This document shows, piece after piece, positions 12,280-27,200 of a DNA stretch of 64,000 bases (position 1 is the stretch's first letter; every line of letters begins with the position of its first letter). Source of the DNA: Erythrocercus mccallii. Taxonomy: Eukaryota > Chordata > Aves > Passeriformes > Dicruridae. A program made the translations under genes and the position numbers. The stretch covers positions 4,721-68,720 of the forward strand of contig VZRG01000539.1 of NCBI GenBank assembly GCA_013397435.1, read 5' to 3'. Below the pieces are notes generated by a model that did no database searches, was not told the origin of the DNA, and was given only the letters and a program-made list of their open reading frames with translations.

Positions 12280-15200
12280 CTATTTAAAGAAAGCACAAAA
12301 AATAACATTTCCAACTGGCAACACAAGGTGGTGATATCACCATATAAAAACCCTCTGCAAATAGTAAAACTCATCTCAACTTGTGTTAATAGTCATTAGA
12401 AATTGCAGTTATTTCCCCAAACTGTTAAGACTAAAAAGCAGCAATACAGAAAAATACTAACTTTTACCTGTTAAAACCTGACTATTCTCATGATCCAGGC
12501 TATTACACTCAAAGTACAGGTGGAAAATATGGAAGGCACTAAGTGAATACTATATTGTGAATTCCCCACTACATTTTACTGTATCTTTATAGTATCAAAA
12601 TAAGGAGGCCTTTAGTGATGAACCAATTACCAACAGACAGATTAAAACAAGTTGTCTCAAGTAGAATACAGTTCCCTAAAATCACGTGGGGAAGTGTACA
12701 TTGATCAGATTTAAATATTAGTAAATACACAGAGTTAGTCCAGTTGAGGAGGTATTGATGGGCTGCAAGAAGCTACCTACTTTTCTACAGTAATTGTTCT
12801 TTGATTGGGTTTTTTGACATATTAATGCATTTCAGTTTCCAGATGTATTTCAACCAGCTTAAACCTACAGCGAAGTTGTGTGTGACAACAAAAGGGGTAC
12901 TTAATCCTTCCTCATCTCCCATTTCCCCACACACAAATTCTCCTAGAATCCTGCTTTTGTGAAGAAGAAACTAAGACTAAATGTAACCCTATGGCTGTTG
13001 TACACAGCAGAGCTGACCAATTTTATAGGTGCAGCTACAAGTTTCCTCTAAATGAAGGATGTGAACGAAATCTGAAGTACAACAGAAATTCTGGGTTTTT
13101 TAGTTTCCAGATACAAAATACAGCAGCAAGAGCACATAGCAAATGTTCTTTAGGAGTGATTGCACGATCACTTTCCCACATCAGGAACTTGGAAAACTAA
13201 TATCCATAATTTTGCAATATGCAGAGCTTACAAACCACTAGGTCTAAATCATACAAGGATAATATCAAAGGGTTAGCACAGATACTGTCTAAGACCTTGC
13301 TGAACTTGCTTTAAACATAGCTAGGCATTCTTCCAATTGGACTGCCTGTTACTGAGGAAGACTGAATTTGACTTTTTTTTCTTCACAAGTAGCACAGGGA
13401 TCTTAACAGATTCAGAAAACAAATATTAAGCCGCTTTCTTATTTAAAACATACACCTCAAAAAAAACTGCTACAGCTTTGCTGGGACTGAGGTACAGAAA
13501 GGAATATTAATAAAAATACACAGGTTTCCAATTTCAATTAAACCAGTGTTTGAATATAAATATGCGTGACCACAATAAGAGTCTGGCAGAAATTAGATGA
13601 GAAGCTCCTATCTTGCTAGTCCAGCTTGACAGGACTAAATCTTCAAAAACAGCCAAGAAATATTTCACATCTTCAAATAATCTTAAGGCAGCTGGGAAGA
13701 CATGAGAGTTTGAAACCATAACTGAAACAAACCAATAGAATACCACACATACACACTTTCAAACCTCTCAGCATGAGGGCTGAGCTTAGACTTAATTACT
13801 GAATCTGGAAGTCAGGCAAACACATATGGCCCACTCTGAAAAGCCTCTGAAAGTATTTTTTCTAAAATCTTGGGTTTTGCAGAGCAATCTATGCACAAAA
13901 AGCACCTACTGTGTTGTTATGGCATACCAATGTTTCTCACCACACTGCTGGAGAAGACAAAGAAACACAACCATTACATTCATCACTCTCTTACTTCACC
14001 GTTATCAACTCCTACTCTATAGATTTGTACCAGCTATCCACCAAAGCCTTTATATCATAAGCTCCTGCCTTCCCATAATAAGAGTGCCATTTACAGAATC
14101 ATGTATGCTGGGAAAGACCTTTAAGATCATCAAGTCCAAGCACGAACCCAGCACTGATAAGTCCACCACTAAACCATGTCCCTAAGTGCTCCATCTACAC
14201 ATCTTTTAAACACCTCCAGGCATGGTGACTCACCACTTCCCTAGGAAGCCTGTTCTCCAACATTTAACAACCCTTTCAGTGAAGACATTTTTCCTAATAT
14301 CCAGTTTAAACCTCCCAAGACACAACTCAAAGTCCATTTCCTCACGTTATCACTTAGCACTTGGGAGAAAAGACAAACCCCAAACTCACTACACTTCTCC
14401 TTTCAGGTAGTTGTAGAGAGGAATAAAGTCCCCTGCACCTGCTTTACTTCAGGCTAAACAACCCCAGCTCCCTCAGATGCTCCTCATAAGACATATTCTC
14501 TTGTTTGCTGATGTCTAATCAATCTGCTAATCAAATCAACCTGTGTAATCAACCTGCTTTTGATTTAAAGCATTACTGTCCTCAAAATATTAGGAAATTA
14601 TAAATATCAACCAGTGATTTTGTTAAGAACTTAGCTGTTCCAAATCTCAGAAAACAAACACAAGACAGACAAGCATGCTTGCCTGTTGCTCTGCCTCTTC
14701 CAACATTGCTGCTTTCTCGTTCACTCTCTGCAAAAATTGTTGCTTAATCTCCTCTTCTTTTCTTTCCATTTCAAGGCAGAACTCGAGCCTCTTTGCCTCA
14801 ATGACTTCCTGCAGACTGAAGCTCAAAAATGTAAGCAACTCTCCTGCATGCTGCTTTATTCAGTGTAGAAAACCAACAATCTAGAAAATTATTTAAACAA
14901 TTAATACTCATCTTAAATATTAATTTCCACAGCTTCCCACATAAAAATTCATAAAGAAACCTAAACAGAAGCACATCTTATCTTTCTATTTTTTTTTTAA
15001 TTTACGTAAACAACCTTGAGTAAAATTACTTATGCTAACAGCTCCTGGGCAATTTACATTTCAAAGTAAATACAACATTTTAGGCATCTCGTGTTCTAAA
15101 GACTTGATTTATACCTTTCTGATTCCAACATGCATAAGCTTCTTCTTTAAGCTGCTTACTACTAAGACACTGAAATTGCCAGAATAATCTCCCAAAATTT

Positions 15201-18200
15201 CTGCATAGTGAAACCTCAGTCTTCAAGTAGGACCATAAAAAAACAACTGATCTGGAGCATTGATGTAACAAAAAAGTGACTGTTCCTATATGAAAATGAA
15301 AGAAAATAACAGGATCTTCAAAACTCTTTTTGTAATGTCAAAATTTAAATATGGAAGAATTACATTAATATAGAATGAATTCAATTTCCTAAGTAGTTCA
15401 ACATCCAAAACACAGGGTTACTTTCCAACATGTAACAGCCAAAACCTCAAGACTGTTTTTCTTTTCCTGAACCCCCTCTTCCAGAAACAAATAAACTGCA
15501 TATATACTATACTTGTATTTGAAACTATATAGGAGGAGTAAATTAGTTCAGATCATTGAGCAAATCTCTGGCAAAAAAACAAGTCAGCAAGTAAATCAAA
15601 CATTTCGTTACTTTTAAATCTATGCCTCCCTTCTCTTTTCAGTACACAAGATAATTTTTTTCCTCCAAACAAAAGGTACTTGAAATTGAGTTGCTTCTTT
15701 CATGTCAAAGCATATCATGGCAAATTAAAATATGCTAGTAATTTATTCATATGAATAAACTACTAGAGGTTTGACATTTTCAGGGTCTATACTACCACTG
15801 CCAGGCAGTGCTGGCAGGAAATGTTGTGCTTTTCAAGAAATATGAATGGAGCTTGTACACAGATGTACCTCATACACCAAAGTTCCTTTGAAAAGCAAAC
15901 CTGCTTAATGACACAAGTTCTTCCATCAAAACATCTACCATAAACTTCTCTAAGTCACATGATTCCAGACAGCAGAACTGGTGGACCACAGCTGTGTTAA
16001 TGGTTACTGAAAACTCAAAAGCATTGTCTTCTTTAACACTGGGCTTAGGAACAGATCTCAAACAGTGGATACTGTTCTAGCTTTTTTCTGGGGCTGTTCT
16101 TTACGCTTTTCATCACTTCTACACTTGCTGAATGCTGACTGGTCAGCCCTTCCCAGCTAACATGAGTTACTGTCCTTTGCCAGGTAACTCATGCCTTCCA
16201 CCCTCATACAAAATAAATAGGTAGGTATATTAAGTATTTAATTTTGATTTATACTTCTGATATACATACATGCTTATGTTTTTGTCCTATCTTTTACTGT
16301 TTCTATTTAAACCATTTATTAACATAAAAACTTACAGAAAAAAATCTAAAGAGTTAATTATTTAGAGCAACACTGAGCTTAAACAGCTCTCTTCTATCTT
16401 TAAATTTAGGGTGACTGGGGAGTTTGTTGGTCTTGAAGTTTCTTATTTGTATTCAAAATATCTAAAGGGAGAAGAAACATCTTGAAATTGCACATGCAGA
16501 CAATGTTCGTAAGATATGAAGGTCAGAGCACTCCCCCTCTTCAATCTTATTCAAGCACTACATGGCAACAAAATAAATTCAGAACAATTTCCCTTTTGTG
16601 TTTGGTTTTGTTTTGGGGGCTTTTATCAGCTGTGAAGTAACTTAGGTCACCCTGAAATTCTAAAGCCCTAAATCCACATGAAACGGGGGCATGGTTTTCA
16701 CACAGATGTATTAATTCCCACTATCTCTAAGTTTAGACAATAATGCTACAAGTGCAGGTTTTTCAAATGCTAGCAATCTCCCACTATACACGCTTCTGCA
16801 CACAGTGTCACTTCTGATAGATAAAATGCTGCCTTTGGTAGAGAAAGCTGCTAGAGCAAATGCTAGACTAAGTTAACATGCTGCAATCACACCTTCATTT
16901 CTTTATGTGGACATCTTTAGACCAGATTAGGTTACTTTATCAGTTAAAAGCCATTTTGTGTTGAAATTAGTAAAAGATGAACTTTGAAGACACTCAACTC
17001 AGTAACTAATCATATTACACAGAGAAAGAAGAGGAGAAACAAAAGTTTTTTTAAATTGGTATAATTTGGTAAATAAAATTGGTATAAATTGGTAAATAAG
17101 TATTTTTTAAATTTACTGTGCAGGTGGTTGTGGATGCTAGCTAGGGTTCAAGTGGAAGTGTGGAAGTGTTCAGGGCTAGACTGAATGGGGCTTTAAGCAA
17201 CCTGGTTTGGTGGAAGGTGTTCCTATCCATGGCAGGTGGGCTGGAACCAGATGGTCTTTGAGGTCTCTTTCAATCCCAACCATTCTATGACTCCATGAAA
17301 TATCCCCTCCCCCTGGACTGAATTGTTCTGGAAACCACCAAGACAGAACTAAACCAAAATTTCCTTTTCCACGTGTGGCGTACCAGCAACACAATAACCC
17401 AAATACTCTTTGGTGTTAGGAGATTTGGGGAGGGAGGAAAAACCTTCACTACATCTTAAGCCATTCCTTTAAACATTACTTCATCCACTGCAGTAAAATA
17501 TTTTTTGGTTTATCTGGTTTCACAGCTTCTCATTTAGCACATTATGAAAATCAAGTTCACAGGTTCTCTCATTCTTCTGGCTTAGACATCCAGAGTGTTA
17601 CACTCTATACAAAGACACTTGCAAAATTCAAATGTTATAACTAATTATTTAAATAATGTATTCTTACTGAGGTTTTGGAGTAAGGGATTGTGAAAAAAGT
17701 CTAAACTAAATCATACATACCACCTGCCTTTCTACAGAGGCATAGCTGTGACACACAGTTTTAGCTGTCTGCATAAGACTGAAAGCATGGAAGCCTAAAA
17801 TTGCAAATCAGACACATTATGTTCACAAAAACTCTGAAGTGAATTCAACTCTCAGTGGAAGACAGTGCAAATACATTTGAACAATACATATATTTAAAGT
17901 TCATCAATTGCACTTTTAAAAGCTTTCAAATTTGAAAGTAACAATTGTAACTTTTTGCAAAACATTTGACTATCGATTAAGGTATAAAAAAAAATTTAAC
18001 TAGTGGCAGGTATTTCTAGCACAGTGCTTTGACTCAGTTGACTAGCTCAGCTGATATTAAGCAATAATAAGGATGTGGTAGACCTAAAGAATTAACAATT
18101 TTCCAGTAGAAGCATAAAAACCAGGTATTTTGGGTGTGGTCCCATTCTAAGATGGCCTCATTCTAAGATGGTTAAAATATTTAGCTCAAATGAAAAGGTC

Positions 18201-21200
18201 TGCAGCTGGTCAGATGAACTCCATTGCCAAGGAGTTCTTAAGGAAAAGGTCTAATAGCCTTTCAAATTTTAGGTCTCTTTTCTTAGACATGACAAGAGTC
18301 ATGTCAGCCTTCCTCTACATATAGCATTATTCATATCACTGAATCCTTCCTGGTTTTCTGTCATCATCTTCAAAACAGACTGAAAAATAAACAAGTTTAT
18401 GAACTTCAAGGTCTGAATATCCCAGTTTTGGGGAGGAAAAAAGCATGGAATGATTCCCCACTTACTGAGAAACCAAGATGCTTCTGTTACAACTATGTTT
18501 AATTGCAATTATAATGGAGAACAAACTGTAATTATGATGACAGAAAAACAACTAGCCCAGAGAATTATTAACATCAGTAAATCTAAACATGCAAGCATAC
18601 AGCCTGAATATTAATCCTCAGCTTTTTTCAACCGACCCTGATCTATCAATTTTCTTCTTTCAAAACAAAAATGTGTCCATAGGCAACAACTTAAATTGAA
18701 AAATGGATTTAACAAAATGTCCAGCTTCAAAACATTAGCAATCCCCTCCTCCCTTGCAAACACCTAGGCTTACTAGGTATTTCTGTGTATATTTAGAAGT
18801 TTGTTTTCCTGGAAGCACTCTTTATGTCTAGCTTTCTGTTTTCAACTGTTCCAAATTTTACCATTCAAAACATCTCAGCAATTATCTCCTGCTGAGAATG
18901 ACCTGAAACTAGGAATTCATGTTCCTAATGGACATAATTGGTCCATCAAAAATGGAAGACCAGACCATCTGCACACACACAAAAAAGCTGACCTTTACTT
19001 TTGAACAACAAAGAAATGCAAATGCCAATTTTAAGTAGCAAAAATTTAAAAATTATAAAAAATCCACTTCCTGAATTTTATATCCAACAGCTACTGCATA
19101 AAATGCATAAACCACACCCTAAACACTCCACTCTCCATTGACTTCATTACTTCATTCTTAGAATGCAATTGCAAAAACTAACAGATTTTAAGTTATTATG
19201 AAATAGCTTCACCAAAAATACAGGATTAGGAAATAGGTGTTTTAAAAGTCACTTCAGACTACCTTTATTTTCCCTTCTCACACGTAGTAATAAAGGTGCT
19301 AATATATTTTGGTGTTGTGTGCTGAAACCATCTCTTTCCACATCTCCCATAAAAAAATAAAAGTTGCCAATGTATTTTTTCACATGTAAGAGTGAAAGCC
19401 TTCACAGATGTCTGCCCACAACCTATCTCACAAGGTAGCTGGACATCCAAGAATTACTGGTTTTGCTTTGCAGTAGCATACAATTTTGGATGAATAAACT
19501 ACTGTCCTACTTCTAAATCTGAAAGAGTAGTACAGGAACTTCACAGGCAGCTTCTTCCCAATATGCCAAAAGTCAGAACACATTTGCTACTCAAGTGTCA
19601 GTGTTCAAATGCTACAAACAGCCAATTACTCAAGTCTAGCAGAGGTTTTCTAAATTTACATTATTATCAAATTTAATATGTAGACAGCTACATCACAGGC
19701 ACAAACTATGAATTCTCAACATGCATTTTGATCATTATTTACACAACTAGGATGAAATTTTCATCTTCAGGCATATACTGCCATGCAATATTAATAATAC
19801 TCTAAAACTACAGCTCTTAGAATCCATATGTATATATTGTTAATGTCTTTAAGGACAAAGAGGGTGACTATTTAATAATCCTAAAACAACTGGATAGTCC
19901 CTAGTCTAAAAGTTATTTAAATATACAAGCAAACTGGGAAGCACTGATCTTTCTCCATGTAAAAAGACATTTTCTATCACATTGCTCTTTTTATTGTTTC
20001 CTCAGTAATCTGATAAAACACCTTATGGGTAAGGCTGCACTAGTCTGCTAATTACACTGCATATACATCCTCTAAATTCTCTTCCTTTTTTATGGTATCA
20101 TAAAATGTCTCTCCCAAAACATCAAACACCTTCTCTTTCAGACCTCAGCATCATTCACTATGCCACATTACTGAGGGACAACCACATCCATCCTAGTCCT
20201 ACTTTTCTCTTCCTGTTGCAGTAAATCTGGGAAAAAGTTCATTTTTCTAGATTCTTACGGAATATCTATTCTCATCCTTCCAAAACAATGACATTTTCAG
20301 TAGATCTGATTTACCAAATCTAATTACTAAGTCTACTTTCTTGCCAAAACTCTCTCAATAAAACTGACATCTAGTGGGCCATACATAAAATCTACACGCC
20401 AGAGAGAAGTCAGCTCTTCTGTATATCCAAGAAGCAGGTAACTTCTAAATGAGCCCCAAAGTGTAAAATACTCAGACATTCTGATGTGAACCTGCCATTG
20501 CAGGCTGTTAACAAAACGCAAACTGTGCAGGGGTTTTACAAAGATAATTCCTTTGTTTGTAGAAGAAAACATTTCTAGGGATGATGGGTTTTATAATTTA
20601 ACTCTTATCCTGAGATGGCTTTACACCATGAAATCCAGCTTCAGAAAAGCCAAAGGTACAGCAGTCAATATTGCCATGAATAAATCTCTAAAAAAGTCCT
20701 CCCTAGACAAGGATAACAAGACATCAGCTGCTAACACAAGTTCTTAAACTTAAACCTAAACCAAACGAAAATTCTATGGTTAATTTCAGTTGGTTTTAAA
20801 CCTCTTTCACTTTTGGTTCTCTCTTCATGAAAAGGATGTACTACATTCTTGTTAAGTCAAGAGAAATGTCAAGGGACCACTGATTCAAAGTCAGCTCAAG
20901 ATCATCTAAATGAACTAATCTGCAAATGTGCTTCGGTTCAAACAATGAGAAACTGGTTTTAATGCAAAGTCTTATTCTGTTTTCATGCCTGGTTTAAGTC
21001 AGTATTTCCCACCATGACTACACAATAACGGTGCTTTGCTAAACCATGAAGGCTTGAAAAATTCACGAAGCATCAGCTCCTCCCCATCAGGATTCTGACC
21101 AGCTAAAAGTACAGAAAAAACAAAGGAAGCTGGAAAAGGAAGACGAGAGAACTGGAAATAAAAGATTAAACAAAATGGATATAGAAATTGTAAACGCTTC

Positions 21201-24200
21201 CTGGAGAAAGCAGCTTTTCTTCATGAAACAACTGAGTGTCTATAACCTTCTGCTTAACTTTCCTCTGGAATCCTCTTTTAACTCCCTACAGAATAGCGAG
21301 ATTTCCTGACCTGAAAATGCTAAGACATTTGTTATTATGGCAGATAATGTGGGAAATCAACAGTGTAACGACTTATTTTGTAGAAGTTTTTGCTTCAGTT
21401 CCTTCTGAACCTGGAGTCCAACCAAACCATTATTCAGAATCAGACATTCTTAAGAGAGAAAGTAAAACATAATACTAATATATAATGAAAATAATTTAAA
21501 AGTTCATAAAGCACAGGTACCTAAAGAAAACTGACATGCTTCCTGAGAAAAATTAAAATCCTCAGGTTTATTATAGAAGAGAAAGATTTCAGAAATACAA
21601 CTGGCTTTCATGTTTTTAAAAAGAATGCTCATTTAAACCCATATACTTCTCCTTGAAGATACCTGAATGAACAGCTACATCCTTCAATTAAAAAAATATT
21701 CTTTCCTTCTTAGAAAATTGATTTTATGTATGAATGGTGCTCTGCACTGGGCTGATGTGAAGTGAATGGATGCTGGAAATGAATGCACATTAAGTCCTTT
21801 ACCTGACTGGTTTGTTCTCAGGGCCAATGTCTCTGCAACCCAACTTTTCCAGTCTGCAGCGTCTGTATGACTCATAATATGCACGAGTCTTCTCTTTTAA
21901 GTCTTCCATATTTGTGCAAAGCATCCTGCGAAGCTTTATAGTGTCACAGTGGCTCTCATTTTCCACTAATCAATAAAAAGATGATTTCATTATTTTGCAG
22001 AAGTAGCAAAACAGTCAAAATACATTTTAAACAGCATAATTTACCTTTTCCTAGAATTATATTTAGTGAACAAAGTTATCTTGTTTTTTATTATACCTCT
22101 TATACTTCCTTATCATTTTTAATACACACACTGAAGTACTGAAGACTTGTAAGTACTGGTAAACGTATGTCAACCTCTCCTGATTTCCTCTTTGAGCTGA
22201 ACAACACCTTTCTCTCTTTTTTAACCCTCTTTACTGACAATCACAAATGTTTGAAATTTGGTAGTGCTAGAGGTACTGCCACCATCCTAACCTACCCAAA
22301 TACTACAAACACCATCTCATACTTTGATCCCAAGGATGCATCAGTGTGGAAAGAACTACAAATTAGTGCATGCTTCAAGTATTAATTGCTAAATTTCTTA
22401 TACTGTTGATCCAAAATACAATCACCCTGGCATCAGTGAAACAGCCCCTTGTATTATTGGTGAATTTTATACTTCAACAACAGCAAAAATCTCGTAAAAG
22501 TATTTCTAAGAATTCTTTTACCTTTTACGATGCCCCAAGGGTATTGACGAGCTCTCACCATTTTGTTTCCAATTTTCACCTTCTCCATACTTCCCACCAC
22601 AGCAAATGGCAAATAACCCTGTGGGAGTCATACCAATGAAGTCTAATCTGTCAGCATTCTCACGTTAAAACATAAAAACACTTCAGAAATAAATGAGAGA
22701 GGAAAACATCATTTCAGGAATTGTGAACAGGCAGTTCAAAACCAGAAACCACCCCTAGGAGATCAGTAGCTAGGCAGCACCTAGTGATAAAAAACTCAAC
22801 TACAATAGAAGCAGAAGGAGCAGTTGATAGATCCAGATGGGTGTGTTGACAACTCAGGGGAACTTCAACAGCAGGCTGGAGAAATGGGCCAACAGGCACC
22901 TCATGAAGTAGAAATGAGAGCAATGTCAGAAGGAATAAGCCCATGCCGCAGCACATGCTGGGAGCCAATTCTCTGGAAAGGCACTTTGCAGAGTAAGACA
23001 TGGGGGCAATGACCTGGTGAACAGCAGGTTGTCCTTGATTCAGCAGGTCTGTCCCAATGGCAAAGGCAGCCAACTACATCCTGAGCTACACTAGGAAATG
23101 TCAGCCCCAAACAGAAAACTGCTCTAGAACATACAGCTCACATTCAGAGCTCATATCCCAGTAACGCTCACATGATAATCACACAGTGGAACCTGTGGTG
23201 TGGTTACTGCTGTGGACTTGGCACAAAGATAGGCTAGACACTGACTGCCTGTGTGCTGACCCACAACAGCTGACCAAATAAAGAAATACCATTACCTGGA
23301 AAATAAACCACTAGCAGAGCACAGAAGTGGTAAGTAACAGGCCACCATGTTTCCCCACGGGAAAAGGAGCCGTTACCGATCAACAGCTGCACATTCTCAC
23401 TCCCTGGCCAGGTAACAGAGGTTGGGCATGCACAGCCATGGGCTCTGGCATCCTGGCTCCTGTTCCCTACTTTCAAACCCCAGGACACAAGAACATGTTT
23501 GTGTGCACCTACAAACACATGCATGAGAGCAGGAAATACAGAGCGCTCAAGGCAAAGCCATCTAGCTTCACAGCCTTAGTTGAAAGCTGGCAGCTACCCC
23601 TAGGACAATCAGAAAGGAAAACAGAAAATAAGCCAGACTTTTTCATCCCCAGAGAAAATCTGTCCTAATTTCAAAAGAAAATCCTAGATAAAAGAAAAAA
23701 AGCAGGTGGAAGACTTGCTATTGTAGAAAGTAGTAGACATGAGGCACCTAAATATCTTCTCTACCAGATGTAAAATTGTATCTGTTGAGGAAAAGAGCAA
23801 AGTCAACCTCTCCATCTATAACAGTAATTATATATTAATTAACCAGATATTAGAAAAACCATGTATGCATAAGAACATCTTTTCTGTTACAGGTATCAAC
23901 AACAGAGGGGGAGGAAGATTTGCAAGTAGGGAAAAAAAACCCAACACATAAGAGCTTTTTAAGGAGAAGAATAAACAAACACGTGATATGCAAACTTACA
24001 AGTTTAAAGACAATGGTGAAAGCAGTGACATTAATCAACATTAATCATCATAGAGAATGATCCTTTAGTACTGAAATATCAATATTTTTGTGATTTACTT
24101 ACATTTGTGATGGCATTAATCTCAGCAACGGTTTCATCATCAGTAGGAAACTGGTATATCCGGATGCCATTACTAACTAATTCACTCATTATTTTCTTCT

Positions 24201-27200
24201 TGAACTCTTGTAGCTCTGTCTTAGAAATGCTGTCTGCTTTGCCTATAACTGGTATAATGTTCACCTACGAATGACATAGATTTTATGAAATGTGTGAGAC
24301 TTCAATTTCGAAGTGGCAACTTTTGTAAATAGAATTGTTTTATAAAATTAGCTGTTTAAAACTTACTCCACAGTCCAAACCTTTCCATCCATTTATATCA
24401 AATTTTCACAAACAATGAAAATATCCTCATGGGCATCATTTAACTAACTAGCAACCAATTATTTAATATACTCTCTTAAAAGTAATTGATTCTAAGAACA
24501 AGGACGGAGGTCTCATAGAGGGAAGTACTCAAATGAAAGCGATGCCTACTTATTAACTAATGCCATTAAGTATTTACACCTCTGTTAAAAAAGATTGTTT
24601 AGTTTATAGCAGCAGGGGACATGGCTCAGGTGTTAAATGAAAGCTGACAGTCTAAATACACAAAGAAAAGGAAGCTGGTTACCAAACCCTGCCTACCCCC
24701 AAGCCTCTTCCTTGGGTTCCTTCCAGCTACATCTTCTTCACACCACCACTGCAGCACAGTTGCTCCAGTATCTGACATGAGCAGAGGAATGAAAAAGGCT
24801 AAAGCTTCTTGCTTACTAGTCTTTACACTAATTATTCAGAACACTGAATTCCATTCTATTAAACTGCCCTATTTCCTAAAATAGTTACGGCAGTAACTTG
24901 GAAGGCATTAGATGCCAATTTTTTTTTACAAATAGTATCACCACTCCCAAAATACACATTTTTCAGAACTACATGGAAATAATGAATGCCAATATCCAAA
25001 TATTTTGAATGAACAACATAAATAACTCTTGCGGATTTCAGAAGATGAAGAGTTTTACACAGTTCCTTAATCACAGATGCAAAAAGGAAGGAGAGGAAAA
25101 GAAAAAATGAAAAAAAATGCGCATTTTCTATTCATCTGAATATTCTGTCTGAATGGAAATGCCTAAATGTCAAGAACAGATTCAAAATGAGTATTTTTAA
25201 AATAAGACTTCTGTGTTAAGTAAAATGTCCCCAAGAAAAAGAACCAAGCCAGCTCTGAAGTATGGCTTTCAAAATTACCTGATGATAGTCCTTAATTGTG
25301 AAGCATACATGATTTAAGCAGATATGGCATAAAATATCTAAAATCAAGTAAAATGATGGAACCTATTTTTTTAATAACTGAACTAATTTAGAATTGTATA
25401 AACAATCTGTTACAGCTAGGAGTAATTCACACCTTCAATCAAATTAGCTGAGGGACCTCAACTCAGGTTTTCTCCAATATAGGTCTAAAACCAGATGGAA
25501 CAGAGTCCTCAGAACTAAATTAACCTCTACTCTTTTTCAACATGAAAGTTGTCTTTTCAACGTGAATGTTTTTCAAGCACTCACTAATTAGGAGAGAATT
25601 TCTTAGAAAACAAATAGCAGAGAAAGTCTGCCAAGGAGAACAGTAAAACGCAAAATCATCAGAAACTGTGATTACAGCTATCAACATTGACATTAAATCA
25701 ACACAACTGTATAAAAATTGAAAAGCATAAAATTTACTCTGGCTTCAGATAAGCAACAAAGAAGGAAAAGAACTACATGTATTTGAAATAATTGTTGGTT
25801 TCAAGAGCAGGCTGGTTTAAATGTATCTCTATGAATCAATACAAAAATTTCTGAAGATTCTTTCTGAAGGAAAAAACCCAAACTAACTTGCCACAATACT
25901 TTACTGACTTAACCATAACCTGCATACAATTCTGAGAGAATGAATTAGAACTGCAGAGCTCCTAATTGAATAATCACAATTTCCAGCAAGAAACAGTACA
26001 GGAAAATATTCCCTTTGTCTGTGAATGAAACCTGACCAGTCTGAAGTGATGCCATCCTAAGCAAAACTGTAAGATTTTCAGTGTCTAAGTGCTAGAGTCC
26101 AAATTCTTAGCTAGCCATCCAAATCATAAAAAAGAAAAATAAATTGACCATAGATACTCTGTTTTTACTTCAAGGACTGTAGAGTACAGGATGAACCTAA
26201 TCTATTCCAAGAACTCTCTCTACCTCTGAGCTGTGTAATCTGCTATTGTTTTGTAGCAACAGACCGTAACAAAAGCACAAAGTGTACACTGTAGTGGATT
26301 TAGGAAGAAACTCAAGACAGCTTTTAACACAGATTTACATATTTGATTGGTGTATGTGGCTGTACCATCTTCTCTTTATGGAATCCTGTACTCAGTGAAT
26401 GCACCCAGGAACTACCACATCCTGAGAAATTCTGAGTTCTTAATTGCCACTAGGGGAATGCAGTACTAAAAGCACCACAAACATGCTCCACAAGATGGAA
26501 ACAAAACTCCAGTTAAACTCTCATAACTCTTTCTGTGTGTATATGGATATTTTTGTAGTAAGATCAAAAATAATCTATTGCAAAGGGATAAAACAACAGA
26601 GTTGCATGTGGTTCATGCTCTCTCTGTGCCAAAGCAAAACTAAAAATATTTGCAGTAGGTGGCTAGAAGCCAAAACTCCCCAAAGCAGAACTACTTTTGG
26701 TTTATCCTGGTGGAAGTATTTTCTTAGGATGCTGGGAATTGAAGATCTATATCCTTTTCTTTTGAAAGAAACACAGTTTTACAGGAAGTTCAGTAAAGAG
26801 AGGGCAAAACCTAGAAGCCAACAACATAGCACACAGAAATGACCCCACTCTCCCCTACCTTTGTACCACCATACCTTCCATTCTCTGCTATTGAGAAGTT
26901 GAGAATGCAAAATACATCCACAAACAAAGTAACAAAAATCCCAAATGTGCTTATCAACCACAAATGTGGACTAGACAGCTGATTTAATCCTTGTTATCTT
27001 GGAAAAACTTCTCACAAACAAATGCAGAAAGAAAATTTAGCAGGAGAGCTCTAGTAAAGCACAAAGGAAAATGCGAAAGGCGCAGGAAATGCATCTAAGC
27101 TTTCAAATTTTTCAACACTTCAACAAATTAAATCCAAATAATATAAGGTTTCTTAAAATAGGTTAAACATTTAGCTTCACACAGCCCCATTACAGGAAGA

